From positions 2,168,501 through 2,232,500 of the forward strand of contig NZ_CP113162.1 of NCBI RefSeq assembly GCF_029030725.1: a stretch of 64,000 nucleotides of DNA, given 5' to 3'. Shown piece after piece: positions 16,955 through 24,932 of this stretch. Both the position numbers and the translations under genes were made by a program. The notes under the pieces are model-generated. The model worked only from the letters and a program-made list of their open reading frames with translations, searched no databases and was not told the origin of the DNA. The DNA comes from [Pseudomonas] carboxydohydrogena (GTDB lineage: Bacteria; Pseudomonadota; Alphaproteobacteria; Rhizobiales; Xanthobacteraceae). Within the stretch, counting starts at the first letter, position 1, and each line of letters opens with the position of its first letter.

Positions 16955-17017
16955 AAAGTCTTGACCACGCCGCACGGCGGGGTAGATTCAGCCATCACCC
17001 TCTACACGTTTAGATAC

Positions 17018-17047
17018 AAACGCCGTCCAATTCCGGGCGGCGTTTTT
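17018..17047 (+). terminator. Rho-independent terminator
   Basis: ACGCCGTCC pairs with GGGCGGCGT around a 6-base loop, followed by TTTTT at 17043-17047. It ends the glycosyltransferase-like gene. Confidence 0.85.
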
Positions 17048-17122
17048 ACGTGCGGTCCACCGGACATCCGGCGTGGCACATTTGCTCTTTTGAACAGCGA
17101 CCCGCCGCTCTATGGTCCGGCG

Positions 17123-17482
17123 ATGAAACGCCTGAGCAACGCGCTGCGCATCGCCGACATCGAGTATGTGCTCGATGCGCCCGCTTCCGTCACGGGCAGC
17201 GCGTCATGGGTCGCGCACGGCGTGCATTGCGAACGCCACCGCCACCAGTATGCCGGTGTCGATCATGCGTTCACCTTCGATGTCGTGCATCTCAAATACG
17301 GACAGGGCCGCAAGCCCTGGCACGCCGTCATCATCACCGAGTCATGGCGGTTTCCGCAAACATCGCAGCAGCCGCGCACGAGCAAGAGCATCAAGCTCCT
17401 TCAGGGCCGCTCATCGGACATTCTGGACTGGATGAAGCAGGCCCGCGCGGCAAAGCTCGAGGCGACTTCCGCCAGATCGTGA
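17123..17482 (+). CDS. Hypothetical cytoplasmic protein
   Basis: A 119-residue protein. ATG at 17123 is chosen because the frame upstream runs through the terminator. The sequence is rich in His/Trp/aromatic residues (SWVAHGVHCERHRHQYAG, HAFTFDVVHLKYGQGRKPWHAVIITESWRFPQ) and ends in a basic helix. I do not recognise the family and see no catalytic pattern. It is convergent with the M20 dipeptidase, with 10 bases between stops. Probably monocistronic, since a terminator precedes it. Confidence 0.65.
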   Translation: MKRLSNALRIADIEYVLDAPASVTGSASWVAHGVHCERHRHQYAGVDHAFTFDVVHLKYGQGRKPWHAVIITESWRFPQTSQQPRTSKSIKLLQGRSSDILDWMKQARAAKLEATSARS

Positions 17483-17492
17483 CCAAGCCGCC

Positions 17493-18899
17493 CTAATGCC
17501 CCGCCTGCGCGAAGCCCGCCAGAATCCGCACCCACGAGCGGATGCCCTTGTGGAAGCTCTGGAGGTCGTACTTCTCGTTCGGCGAATGGATGTTGTCGTC
17601 GTCCAGTCCGAAGCCGATCAGCACCGTGTCGAGGCCGAGCGTCTTCCTGAAATCCGCGACGATCGGAATCGAGCCGCCGGATCCGATCATGAGCGCTTCG
17701 GTGCCCCACTCGTCCGTCAGCGCGCGCCGGGCGGCGGCGAGCGGCTTCATGCCCCAATCGAGCGCGATGGCGGGCGCGCCCGCATGATCGAGGAATTCGA
17801 CGCTGCAATCGGCCGGCATGCGGGCCTTCACATAGGCGCGGAACGCCTCGCGGATCTTCGCGGGGTCCTGCCCCTCGACCAGACGGAATGAAATCTTCGC
17901 TGACGCCTGCGCGGCGATCACCGTCTTCGAGCCCTCGCCAGTGTAGCCGCCGACAATGCCGTTGATGTCTGCCGTCGGGCGCGAGGAAATCTGCTCGATC
18001 AGCAGGCGGTCCTTTTCGCCTGCCGGCAGCGACAACCCGATCGGCTTGAGGAACAGATCGGGCGTGAGGTTCAGCTTCTTCCATTGTTCGAGAATGGCGG
18101 GCGGCAGATCCTTCACGCCATCGTAGAAACCGGGAATGGTGACACGGCCATTGTCGTCATGGATGGAGCCCAGGATGCGCGTCAGCACCCGGATCGGATT
18201 TTGCGCGGCTCCGCCGAACAGGCCGGAATGCAGGTCGCGGTTGGCGGCCTTGACGATGACCTCCTCGTATACGAGGCCGCGCAGCGACGTGGTGATCGCG
18301 GGCGTGTTGCGGTCCCACATGTTGGTGTCGCAGACCAGCGCGAAATCGGCTTTCAGGTCGCCCTTGTTCTTTTCGAGGAAGGGGCCGAAATTCTTCGAGC
18401 CGACCTCCTCCTCGCCCTCGATCAGCAGCGTGACGCCGAGCGGCAGGCTGCCGGTGACATTCTTCCACGCCCGGCAGGCCTCGACGAAGGTCATCAACTG
18501 GCCCTTGTCGTCCTCCGCGCCGCGCGCGACGATGATCTCGCGGCCATCCGCATGTTTAGTGACCACCGGCTCGAACGGCGGGCGGTCCCACAGGTTCAAC
18601 GGATCGACCGGCTGCACGTCGTAATGTCCGTAGAACAGCACATGCGGTCCGTTCGCAGCCGGGCCGTCATAACGCGCGACCACCGCCGGATGCCCCGCGG
18701 TCGGCCGCACCTGCGCCGAAAAGCCGATGCTCTCGACGTCCGCCGCCAGATGCTTTGCCGCCTCCGCGCAATCGGCGTTGAAGGCCGGATCGGCGGAGAC
18801 CGACTTGATCCGCAGCAGCGCGAACAGGCGCTGCAAGCTGCGGTCGAAATCGGCATCGACGCGGTCGAGAACGGCGGAAAGCTGCGAGGTGTCAGTCAT
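17493..18899 (-). CDS. M20 family dipeptidase
   Basis: A 468-residue cytosolic metallopeptidase with ATG at 18899. Zinc-binding motifs are intact: VLFYGHYDVQPV (His and bridging Asp region), RGAEDDKGQL (Asp), the catalytic pair in IEGEEEVGS, and DTNMWD. The dimerisation/lid part carries NRDLHSGLFGG and the C-terminus has the last metal His in DNIHSPNEKY. This is the CNDP-like branch of M20 (dipeptidase/PepV-type), which splits short peptides. It lies downstream of the DUF853 ATPase gene on the same strand, 65 bases away with a hairpin repeat between. Confidence 0.9.
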   Translation of the reverse strand: MTDTSQLSAVLDRVDADFDRSLQRLFALLRIKSVSADPAFNADCAEAAKHLAADVESIGFSAQVRPTAGHPAVVARYDGPAANGPHVLFYGHYDVQPVDPLNLWDRPPFEPVVTKHADGREIIVARGAEDDKGQLMTFVEACRAWKNVTGSLPLGVTLLIEGEEEVGSKNFGPFLEKNKGDLKADFALVCDTNMWDRNTPAITTSLRGLVYEEVIVKAANRDLHSGLFGGAAQNPIRVLTRILGSIHDDNGRVTIPGFYDGVKDLPPAILEQWKKLNLTPDLFLKPIGLSLPAGEKDRLLIEQISSRPTADINGIVGGYTGEGSKTVIAAQASAKISFRLVEGQDPAKIREAFRAYVKARMPADCSVEFLDHAGAPAIALDWGMKPLAAARRALTDEWGTEALMIGSGGSIPIVADFRKTLGLDTVLIGFGLDDDNIHSPNEKYDLQSFHKGIRSWVRILAGFAQAGH

Positions 18900-18923
18900 C
18901 GTAAATCCCAAGCTGGTCTTTTC

Positions 18924-18946
18924 CCCTCTCCCCTTGCGGGAGAGGG
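18924..18946. repeat. Hairpin repeat of the CCCTCTCCC-GGGAGAGGG type
   Basis: CCCTCTCCC (18924-18932) pairs with GGGAGAGGG (18938-18946) around a five-base loop. This sequence is a common dispersed intergenic palindrome in GC-rich proteobacteria. No T tract on either strand makes it a canonical terminator. Confidence 0.55.
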
Positions 18947-18964
18947 AAGAACAAAATCGAACTA

Positions 18965-20617
18965 TTACCGCCGCAGCAGGCCACCGAGCGCGCCGCGCAC
19001 GATCGAACGGCCGATGGAGCCGCCGATCGAGCCGCCGACCGACTTGCCGAGATCGGACACCACGCCGCCGACCACCTTGTTGGTCACCGAGCGCGTGACG
19101 TTGCGCGCGATCAGTTGCCCCGTGGTCAGACGTCCGCGCGAATTCGAGGTACCGAACACCGAGCCGACGATGGAGCCGATGTGATCGAGCAGCCCGCCGC
19201 CGCTGCCGGGTTCGCCGGTCGCCGCGTTGTCCGTGAGGCGCTTCTGCAAAATCTCGTAAGCGGACTCTGAATCCACCGTGGTGTCGTATTTGCCCTTCAC
19301 CGGGCTCGCATCGATGATCGCCTTGCGTTCCTCCGGCGTGATCGGGCCGATCCGCGCGCTCGGCGGCCGCACCAGAATGCGCTCCACCATCGCCGGCGTG
19401 CCGTTGCCTTCCAGAAACGAGACCAGCGCCTCGCCCTTGCCGAGTTCGGTGATGACCTGCGCGGTATTGAGCGCGGGGTTGGGCCGGAAGGTCTGCGCCG
19501 CGGCCGCAACCGCCTTCTGGTCGCGCGGGGTGAAGGCGCGCAGCGCGTGCTGCACGCGATTGCCGAGCTGGGCCAGAACCTTGTCCGGCACGTCGATCGG
19601 GTTCTGCGTGACGAAATAGACGCCGACGCCCTTCGAGCGGATGAGGCGCACCACCTGCTCGATCTTGTCCATCAGCGATTTCGGCGCGTCGTTGAACAGC
19701 AAATGCGCCTCGTCGAAGAAGAACACCAGTTTCGGCTTCGGCAGGTCGCCGACCTCCGGCAGTTCCTCGAACAGTTCGGACAGCATCCACAGCAGGAAGG
19801 TCGCGTAGAGCTTCGGGCTCTGCATCAGCTTGTCGGCGACGAGGATATTGACCATGCCGCGCCCATCGGAATCGGTGCGCATGAAATCCTTCAGTTCCAG
19901 CGCGGGCTCGCCGAAGAATTTCGCGCCGCCCTGGTTCTCCAGCACCAGCAACTGGCGCTGGATGGTGCCCACGGTCGCCTTGGTGACGTTGCCGAACGAC
20001 TGCGCGGCGGTGCGCAGCGCAGCAAGCGGATCGTCCTCGCCCGCCTTGGCCGGAATCGGGATCATCGCGTCCAGCAGCGCGCGCAGATCCTTCATGTCCA
20101 TCAGCGGCAGATGGTTCTCGTCGGCGAGACGGAACGCGACGTTGAGCACGCCTTCCTGCACATCGTTGAGATCGAGCATCCGCGACAAGAGCAGCGGTCC
20201 CATTTCCAGCACGGTGGCGCGCACCGGATGGCCCTGCTCGCCGAAAACGTCCCAGAACACCGTCGAGAACTGATCCGGCTGGAACGAAAGTCCCATGCCC
20301 TTGGCGCGGTTCAGGATAAAATCGTTCGGTTTGCCTACTTCGGAGATGCCCGAGAGGTCGCCCTTGATGTCGGCGGCGAAAACCGGAACGCCCGCGCGGG
20401 CAAAACCCTCCGCCATCACCTGCAACGTCACGGTCTTTCCCGTTCCCGTCGCGCCGGTCACGAGGCCGTGGCGGTTGGCGAGCGACAAGGTCAGAAAAGC
20501 CGGTTGATCGCCCTTGCCGATAAACAGCGCGGTGTCGGTATCCGCCGCTGCCGGCTTCGGCGCGCTCGCTGTTCCCGTCCCCGCCGACGCAGATGCCTGT
20601 TTCGTCGCCTTCGCCAT
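18965..20617 (-). CDS. DUF853 family HerA/YjgR-like ATPase
   Basis: A 550-residue protein; ATG 20617 follows GAGGA. After an Ala/Thr-rich start comes the core with Walker A GATGTGKTVTLQ, FAADIKGDLSGI and Walker B KLVFFFDEAHLLFND, then QNPIDVPDKVLAQLGNRVQHALRAFTPRD, the arginine-finger region of HerA-type hexameric ATPases. The family (YjgR in E. coli) is widespread but its role is unknown; DNA processing is suspected from the HerA similarity. The C-terminal ~60 residues are Gly-rich with GxxxG spacing (GGSIGGSIGRS). No nuclease gene of the NurA type is nearby. Confidence 0.87.
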   Translation of the reverse strand: MAKATKQASASAGTGTASAPKPAAADTDTALFIGKGDQPAFLTLSLANRHGLVTGATGTGKTVTLQVMAEGFARAGVPVFAADIKGDLSGISEVGKPNDFILNRAKGMGLSFQPDQFSTVFWDVFGEQGHPVRATVLEMGPLLLSRMLDLNDVQEGVLNVAFRLADENHLPLMDMKDLRALLDAMIPIPAKAGEDDPLAALRTAAQSFGNVTKATVGTIQRQLLVLENQGGAKFFGEPALELKDFMRTDSDGRGMVNILVADKLMQSPKLYATFLLWMLSELFEELPEVGDLPKPKLVFFFDEAHLLFNDAPKSLMDKIEQVVRLIRSKGVGVYFVTQNPIDVPDKVLAQLGNRVQHALRAFTPRDQKAVAAAAQTFRPNPALNTAQVITELGKGEALVSFLEGNGTPAMVERILVRPPSARIGPITPEERKAIIDASPVKGKYDTTVDSESAYEILQKRLTDNAATGEPGSGGGLLDHIGSIVGSVFGTSNSRGRLTTGQLIARNVTRSVTNKVVGGVVSDLGKSVGGSIGGSIGRSIVRGALGGLLRR

Positions 20618-21180
20618 CGCCGTTCCTCGCTTCCAATGCCGTACCGCTATCCGGCTATATTTATTGAAGCATCTTTCCTGCTTCTTCAATGGCAATGGAA
20701 CCATCCGGCCATAGATAGAGACGAAACAAATCAAATCCCGACAATAGAAGAAGGAGGTAATTCGTCGCGCATGGCCAGTGCGACACGCGATTTTCGCCTC
20801 GCGTCACCAAAATGGAGACGCTCACTCTTGCATCACAGCAACACCGGACGCGCTTTAAGAGAGAATCTGAATTGCAAGGACGTTCGTCTCTTGTATTTCG
20901 CGTCTCATCCGATCAAGATAAAAACATAAGCGTTAAGAGCCGGAATAAACCGGAAGGACAAGAAACTATGGACTGCCGGATTGCATTGCGTGGGGCCATG
21001 TCGGGACGCATCGACATCAGAACACACAAAAGCTCGAAGCATTCCGGCCTTCTCAATCATTCAAACATCCGCAATTCCGTCTGCACCTCAGGATTTTTCG
21101 TGCGCCACGCCTGTCACCGCGATGGTTCGCTGCAACCGGCACCCTCGATTTTCCAGATCGCGTAAGTTCTTCCATTTGCA
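20618..21180. other. 563-bp low-GC gap with two short ORFs behind ribosome-like sites
   Basis: The gap is clearly less GC-rich than its surroundings. Two plus-strand frames have purine-rich sites upstream: ATG 20771 to 20929 (52 codons, after GGAGG at a long spacing) and ATG 20968 to 21165 (65 codons, MDCRIALRGAMSGRIDIRTH..., nine bases after AAGGA). Neither resembles a known protein, so I leave them uncalled. Confidence 0.35.
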
Positions 21181-21588
21181 ATGACATACCCTCTGACACA
21201 AATCGATGGATTGGGTCCTCTGGCTGCCGCGAAGCTGAAAGCCCAGGGCATTCGCACGACCGCGGCGCTGCTGGAGAAGGCTGGCACCTACAAGGGCCGC
21301 AAGGAATTGGCGGAAGCGACCGGCCTTTGCGAGAAGCAGATCCTCGGCTGGGCCAACATCGCCGACTGCATGCGCATCAAGGGCATGGGCAGGGCCAAGG
21401 CCGAGTTGATCCGCGCCGCCGGCGTCAGCACGGTGCGCGAATTCGCGCTGCGCAACCCCGGACGGCTCGCGCAGGCGATGGCCGAGGCCAACTCCAGGCG
21501 CAAGCTGGTGCGCGTGCTCCCCTCCGAGCAGTCGGTCGGCCAGTTGATCGAGCGGGCCAAGAAGCTGCCGCTCAAGATCAGCTACTAA
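21181..21588 (+). CDS. DUF4332 helix-hairpin-helix protein
   Basis: A 135-residue soluble protein starting at ATG 21181. It is built of tandem helix-hairpin-helix-like repeats: IDGLGPLAAAKLKAQGIRTTAALLEKA in the first half and IADCMRIKGMGRAKAELIRAAGVSTVREFALRNPGRL in the second, matching the DUF4332 domain. Such HhH units usually mediate DNA or protein contact, but no function is established for this family. It precedes folP by 73 bases on the same strand and might be transcribed with the folate genes. Confidence 0.85.
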   Translation: MTYPLTQIDGLGPLAAAKLKAQGIRTTAALLEKAGTYKGRKELAEATGLCEKQILGWANIADCMRIKGMGRAKAELIRAAGVSTVREFALRNPGRLAQAMAEANSRRKLVRVLPSEQSVGQLIERAKKLPLKISY

Positions 21589-21661
21589 CCCCGCGAGTTT
21601 AGGGCATCTTCCCACCCGCTAGCCGCTTGACTCATGTTTCGGGACCGCGCAAAGCCGCGCC

Positions 21662-22516
21662 ATGAACGCCCGTTCCCCGACACCCGGCACATCGCAAGAC
21701 GCACGGCACGATATCCTGCCCGCGCTGCTGGCCAGGCCGCATGTGCTGGTGATGGGCGTGCTCAACATCACCCCGGATTCCTTCTCCGACGGCGGCGAAT
21801 ATCTCGATCCCGCCCGCGCGCTGGCGCAGGCCGAACGGCTGGTTGCCGATGGCGCCGACATTCTCGACATCGGCGCGGAATCCACCCGGCCCTATGGCGC
21901 GACGCCCATCTCGGCAGACGAGGAAATCGCGCGGCTGACACCGATCCTGCCCGCCGTCGCCCGGTTCGGCGTGCCCATTTCCATCGACACCATGAAGGCG
22001 GGCGTCGCCGCATGGGCGCTCGACCGGGGCGCGGCCGTTCTCAACGATGTCTGGGGCCTGCATCGCGATCCCGCGATGGCGAAACTCGCGGCCGCTCGCG
22101 GCACGCCCATCGTCGTGATGCACAATCGCGACGAGGCCGACCCCGCCATCGACATCATGAAGGATATCGCCGCGTTCTTCGAGCGTTCGCTCGCCATCGC
22201 GGGCGAGGCCGGCCTGCCCCGCGACAACATCGTGCTCGATCCCGGCATCGGCTTCGGCAAGACGCCCGAGCAGAGCATGATCGCGCTGGCGCGGCTGGGC
22301 GAACTGTCCCAATTCGGGCGTCCCGTTCTGGTCGGCGCCTCGCGCAAACGCTTCATCGCCAGCGTCTCGCCCTCCGAGCCGCGCCAGCGCATTGGCGGTT
22401 CACTTGCGGCGCATCTGCTGGCGGTTCAAAATGGCGCACGGATCGTCCGCGCGCACGACGTTTTCGAGACCGTTCAGGCGCTGCGCGTGACGGCCGCAAT
22501 CGGGGACAAACGGTGA
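21662..22516 (+). CDS. folP: Dihydropteroate synthase
   Basis: A 284-residue enzyme that condenses p-aminobenzoate with the pterin diphosphate, the sulfonamide-sensitive step of folate synthesis. The family signatures are complete: VLVMGVLNITPDSFSDGGEY (residues ~28-47), ADILDIGAESTRPY, ISIDTMKAGVA, VLNDVWGL, LDPGIGFGKT and PVLVGASRKRFI. It starts at ATG 21662 and its stop overlaps folB's GTG by four bases. A leader of about 20 residues precedes the usual start of the family. First gene of folP-folB-folK. Confidence 0.97.
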   Translation: MNARSPTPGTSQDARHDILPALLARPHVLVMGVLNITPDSFSDGGEYLDPARALAQAERLVADGADILDIGAESTRPYGATPISADEEIARLTPILPAVARFGVPISIDTMKAGVAAWALDRGAAVLNDVWGLHRDPAMAKLAAARGTPIVVMHNRDEADPAIDIMKDIAAFFERSLAIAGEAGLPRDNIVLDPGIGFGKTPEQSMIALARLGELSQFGRPVLVGASRKRFIASVSPSEPRQRIGGSLAAHLLAVQNGARIVRAHDVFETVQALRVTAAIGDKR

Positions 22517-22878
22517 GCGATACCATCTTCATCAAGGGCCTGCTGATGCACGCCCGCCACGGCGTCATGGAGCATGAGGCCGAAGTCGGCCAACGCTTCG
22601 TCATCGATCTGGAATTATCCATCGACCTCGCGGATTCCTCGCGCACCGACAAGCTCGCCGACACCGTGTCCTATTCCGATGTCGTGACCAGCGCGAGCCA
22701 GGCGTTCAAGGGCCAGAATTACTATCTGCTGGAGCGCGCGGCGGGCGCGGTGGCGGACGCGGTGCTGCGCGATTTCGCCAGGATCGAGGCCGTGAAGGTG
22801 ACGATCCACAAGCCGCATGCGCCGATTGCGGCGATCTTCGACGATGTCGGCGTCGTCATCCTGCGCAAGCGCGCGTAA
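22513..22878 (+). CDS. folB: Dihydroneopterin aldolase
   Basis: A 121-residue enzyme starting at GTG 22513, overlapping the folP stop (GTGA), which indicates translational coupling. It shows the FolB fold motifs: IFIKGLLMHARHGVMEHEAEVGQRFVIDLELSID, TVSYSDV with the conserved Tyr, YLLERAAGAVADAVL with the catalytic-region Glu, and VTIHKPHAPI with the catalytic Lys. It cleaves dihydroneopterin to the hydroxymethyl pterin that FolK pyrophosphorylates. Length and gene position are normal. Confidence 0.96.
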   Translation: MSDTIFIKGLLMHARHGVMEHEAEVGQRFVIDLELSIDLADSSRTDKLADTVSYSDVVTSASQAFKGQNYYLLERAAGAVADAVLRDFARIEAVKVTIHKPHAPIAAIFDDVGVVILRKRA

Positions 22879-22881
22879 CCC

Positions 22882-23373
22882 ATGGCCAGCGTGCTGATCG
22901 CGCTCGGGGGTAATGTCGGCGACGTCCGCGCGACCTTCAAATCCGCCATTTCCCATATCTGCGGCGCGACGCAGGCGATACTCGTCGCGCGTTCGTCCGA
23001 TTACCGTACTTCGCCATGGGGCGAGGAAGACCAGCCGCCCTTCATCAACGCCTGCATCGAGATCGAGACCTCGCTCGACCCGATGGCATTATTGTTCACG
23101 CTGCACCGGATCGAAAAGAAGTTCGGCCGCGACCGCGCCAGCGAGAAAAGATGGGGCCCGCGCACGCTCGACCTCGACATCCTTGCCTACGACAACGGCA
23201 CGATCCACACGCCGGAACTGACGCTGCCGCATCCGCGCCTGTTCGAACGCGCCTTCGTGCTGGTGCCGCTGGCGGAAATCGCGCCAGACCGCGACATCGG
23301 CGGCCGCACGCCGCGTCAGGCACTGGCGGATGTGCCGAGCGAAGGTATCGAGCGGTTGGACGACCTCGCTTGA
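22882..23373 (+). CDS. folK: 2-amino-4-hydroxy-6-hydroxymethyldihydropteridine pyrophosphokinase
   Basis: A 163-residue enzyme starting three bases after the folB stop. The N-terminal ALGGNVGD and the HPPK signature RWGPRTLDLDILAYD are intact, as are YRTSPWG and FINACIEIET, which form the pterin and ATP sites, and LPHPRLFERAFVLVPLAEIAP. It transfers pyrophosphate from ATP to the hydroxymethyl pterin, making the FolP substrate. The order folP-folB-folK with overlaps shows one operon. Confidence 0.97.
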   Translation: MASVLIALGGNVGDVRATFKSAISHICGATQAILVARSSDYRTSPWGEEDQPPFINACIEIETSLDPMALLFTLHRIEKKFGRDRASEKRWGPRTLDLDILAYDNGTIHTPELTLPHPRLFERAFVLVPLAEIAPDRDIGGRTPRQALADVPSEGIERLDDLA

Positions 23374-23418
23374 ATGCTGCTTCTCGGCCCCCGCCGATAA
23401 TTGCTGTATAGAAGGCAA

Positions 23419-24207
23419 ATGACCTTCGCATCGATCCGCACCATCGCTCTTGCCGCCGTTGCCGGTATCTTTTTCATCGGCCCCTGCTTCGCAGCCGAGC
23501 CGAAACCGGACATCGCCATCAAGACCGATGCCGTCGATGTCAGCGTCACGCTCGATGACACGATCAAGTCCTACCCCGCCCTAGCAGCCGATTGTCTTGC
23601 GGAAGGCAAACGCTATGCCGGGAAGCAGCGCAAGGAAGCCACGGACAGCAAACGCAGCGATCCGCAATACTTCCCGAAGGACGGATACACGTTCGAACGC
23701 GAGTACGTCACCGCATCGGTTGTCGGCGGCCGCTACATCAGCGTTCTGCGTGAGGATTACGCCGACACCCATGGCGCGCATCCCAACAGCTATGTCGATA
23801 CGATCCTGTGGGACGACGCCGGAAAGAAGCGCATCAGCATCCGGCCATTCTTCACGGAAACCGCCGATGGCGGCCCGACGCTGACGGCGATGCGCAATGC
23901 CGTCCTCGCGGCGCTGAAAGCCGAGAAGAAGGCACGCGGCATTACGGACGACGATTCCCCTGTCGACTGGTACAAGGATATCGGAACGAGCCTGCTCAAG
24001 ATCGGCCCGGTGACGCTCGCGCCTTCGACCGAGCCGGGCAAAAGCGCGGGACTCGCTTTCCACTATGAGCCTTACGCCGTTGGCCCCTACGCGGAAGGCC
24101 GTTTCGACGTGGTGGTGCCGTGGCGGGAACTGAAGCCATACCTTTCGGCGGAAGGTGCCGCGATCTTCGGCGGCCAGCCGCAAGAAGACAGCACCAACCG
24201 GCCATGA
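23419..24207 (+). CDS. Exported DUF3298 domain protein
   Basis: A 262-residue protein; ATG 23419 follows GAAGG and begins a signal peptide (FASIRTIALAAVAGIFFIGPCFA). The mature part holds RYISVLREDYADTHGAHPNSYVDTILWD, the hallmark of DUF3298/RsiV-like extracytoplasmic domains, and AFHYEPYAVGPYAEGRFDVVVPWRELKPYLS. DUF3298 domains occur in lysozyme-binding anti-sigma factors and other envelope proteins; here there is no sigma-binding part, so it is a free periplasmic protein. The stop overlaps the start of pcp by four bases. Confidence 0.85.
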   Translation: MTFASIRTIALAAVAGIFFIGPCFAAEPKPDIAIKTDAVDVSVTLDDTIKSYPALAADCLAEGKRYAGKQRKEATDSKRSDPQYFPKDGYTFEREYVTASVVGGRYISVLREDYADTHGAHPNSYVDTILWDDAGKKRISIRPFFTETADGGPTLTAMRNAVLAALKAEKKARGITDDDSPVDWYKDIGTSLLKIGPVTLAPSTEPGKSAGLAFHYEPYAVGPYAEGRFDVVVPWRELKPYLSAEGAAIFGGQPQEDSTNRP

Positions 24208-24881
24208 CGGCAGGCAGGATCCGCGCCCTCATCACCGGCTTCGGCCCCTTTCCCGGCGCGCCCTATAATCCAACCGCGAAACTCGTGGAGCGGCTGGTGC
24301 GCCTGCCCCGCCCCGCCTTCGCCAATGTCGAGCGGATCGGCCACGTCTTTCCGGTCAGCTACCGTTCGGTCGATGCGCAGTTGCCCGCCTTGTTCGCGCG
24401 GCACGAACCCGATTTGCTTCTGATGTTCGGGCTTGCCACACGCACGCCCTATGTCCGCATCGAAACACGCGCGCGCAACACCGTCACCCAGCTCTGGCCG
24501 GATGCGGATCATGCGACGGTGTTGAGCCGCAGCATCGATCCCGCCGCGCCCGCGACGCGCCGGTTCGGCGGCCATACGCAGCATCTGCTGCACGCCGCGA
24601 AGACCACCGGCATCGATGTTCGTCCTTCGATCAACGCCGGAGCTTATCTTTGCAACTATCTGAGCTGGCGCGCGATCGAAGCTGTCGACCAACATCCCAA
24701 GGCGCGGCCGCTTGCGGCGTTCATCCACGTGCCGAAAGTGCCGCGCGACGCTCGTTCGGGAAAGCCCGGGGAGATCACCTTCGAGCAACTTGTCGATGCC
24801 GGGGAAGCGATGCTGGCCACACTCATTCAGCGCGCGCGGGCGGCGCGCTCACGCTCAAATTTAACCAATGGCGGATCATAA
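24204..24881 (+). CDS. Pyroglutamyl-peptidase I (pyrrolidone carboxyl peptidase)-like
   Basis: A 225-residue cytosolic C15 peptidase, starting at the ATG overlapping the upstream stop. Typical features are LITGFGPFPGAPYNPT at the N-terminus, VFPVSYRSVD, the Glu in TPYVRIETRARN, the nucleophile Cys in INAGAYLCNYLSW and the His in FIHVPKVP, which together form the catalytic triad. It removes N-terminal pyroglutamate from peptides. The sequence around the Glu is diverged from the E. coli/Bacillus enzymes, so specificity may differ. Coupled to the DUF3298 gene. Confidence 0.85.
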   Translation: MTAGRIRALITGFGPFPGAPYNPTAKLVERLVRLPRPAFANVERIGHVFPVSYRSVDAQLPALFARHEPDLLLMFGLATRTPYVRIETRARNTVTQLWPDADHATVLSRSIDPAAPATRRFGGHTQHLLHAAKTTGIDVRPSINAGAYLCNYLSWRAIEAVDQHPKARPLAAFIHVPKVPRDARSGKPGEITFEQLVDAGEAMLATLIQRARAARSRSNLTNGGS

Positions 24882-24932
24882 GATCGCCGCTACCCTCTCC
24901 TTCGTGCCATAAACCGGCGACAGGAGCGCATC

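Noticed and set aside
15230-16975. Open frame of 581 codons on the minus strand opposite the glycosyltransferase-like gene
   Set aside because: It is rich in Arg, His and Gln with no domain, and lies antisense to a protein with clear membrane topology; it is a GC-driven shadow frame.
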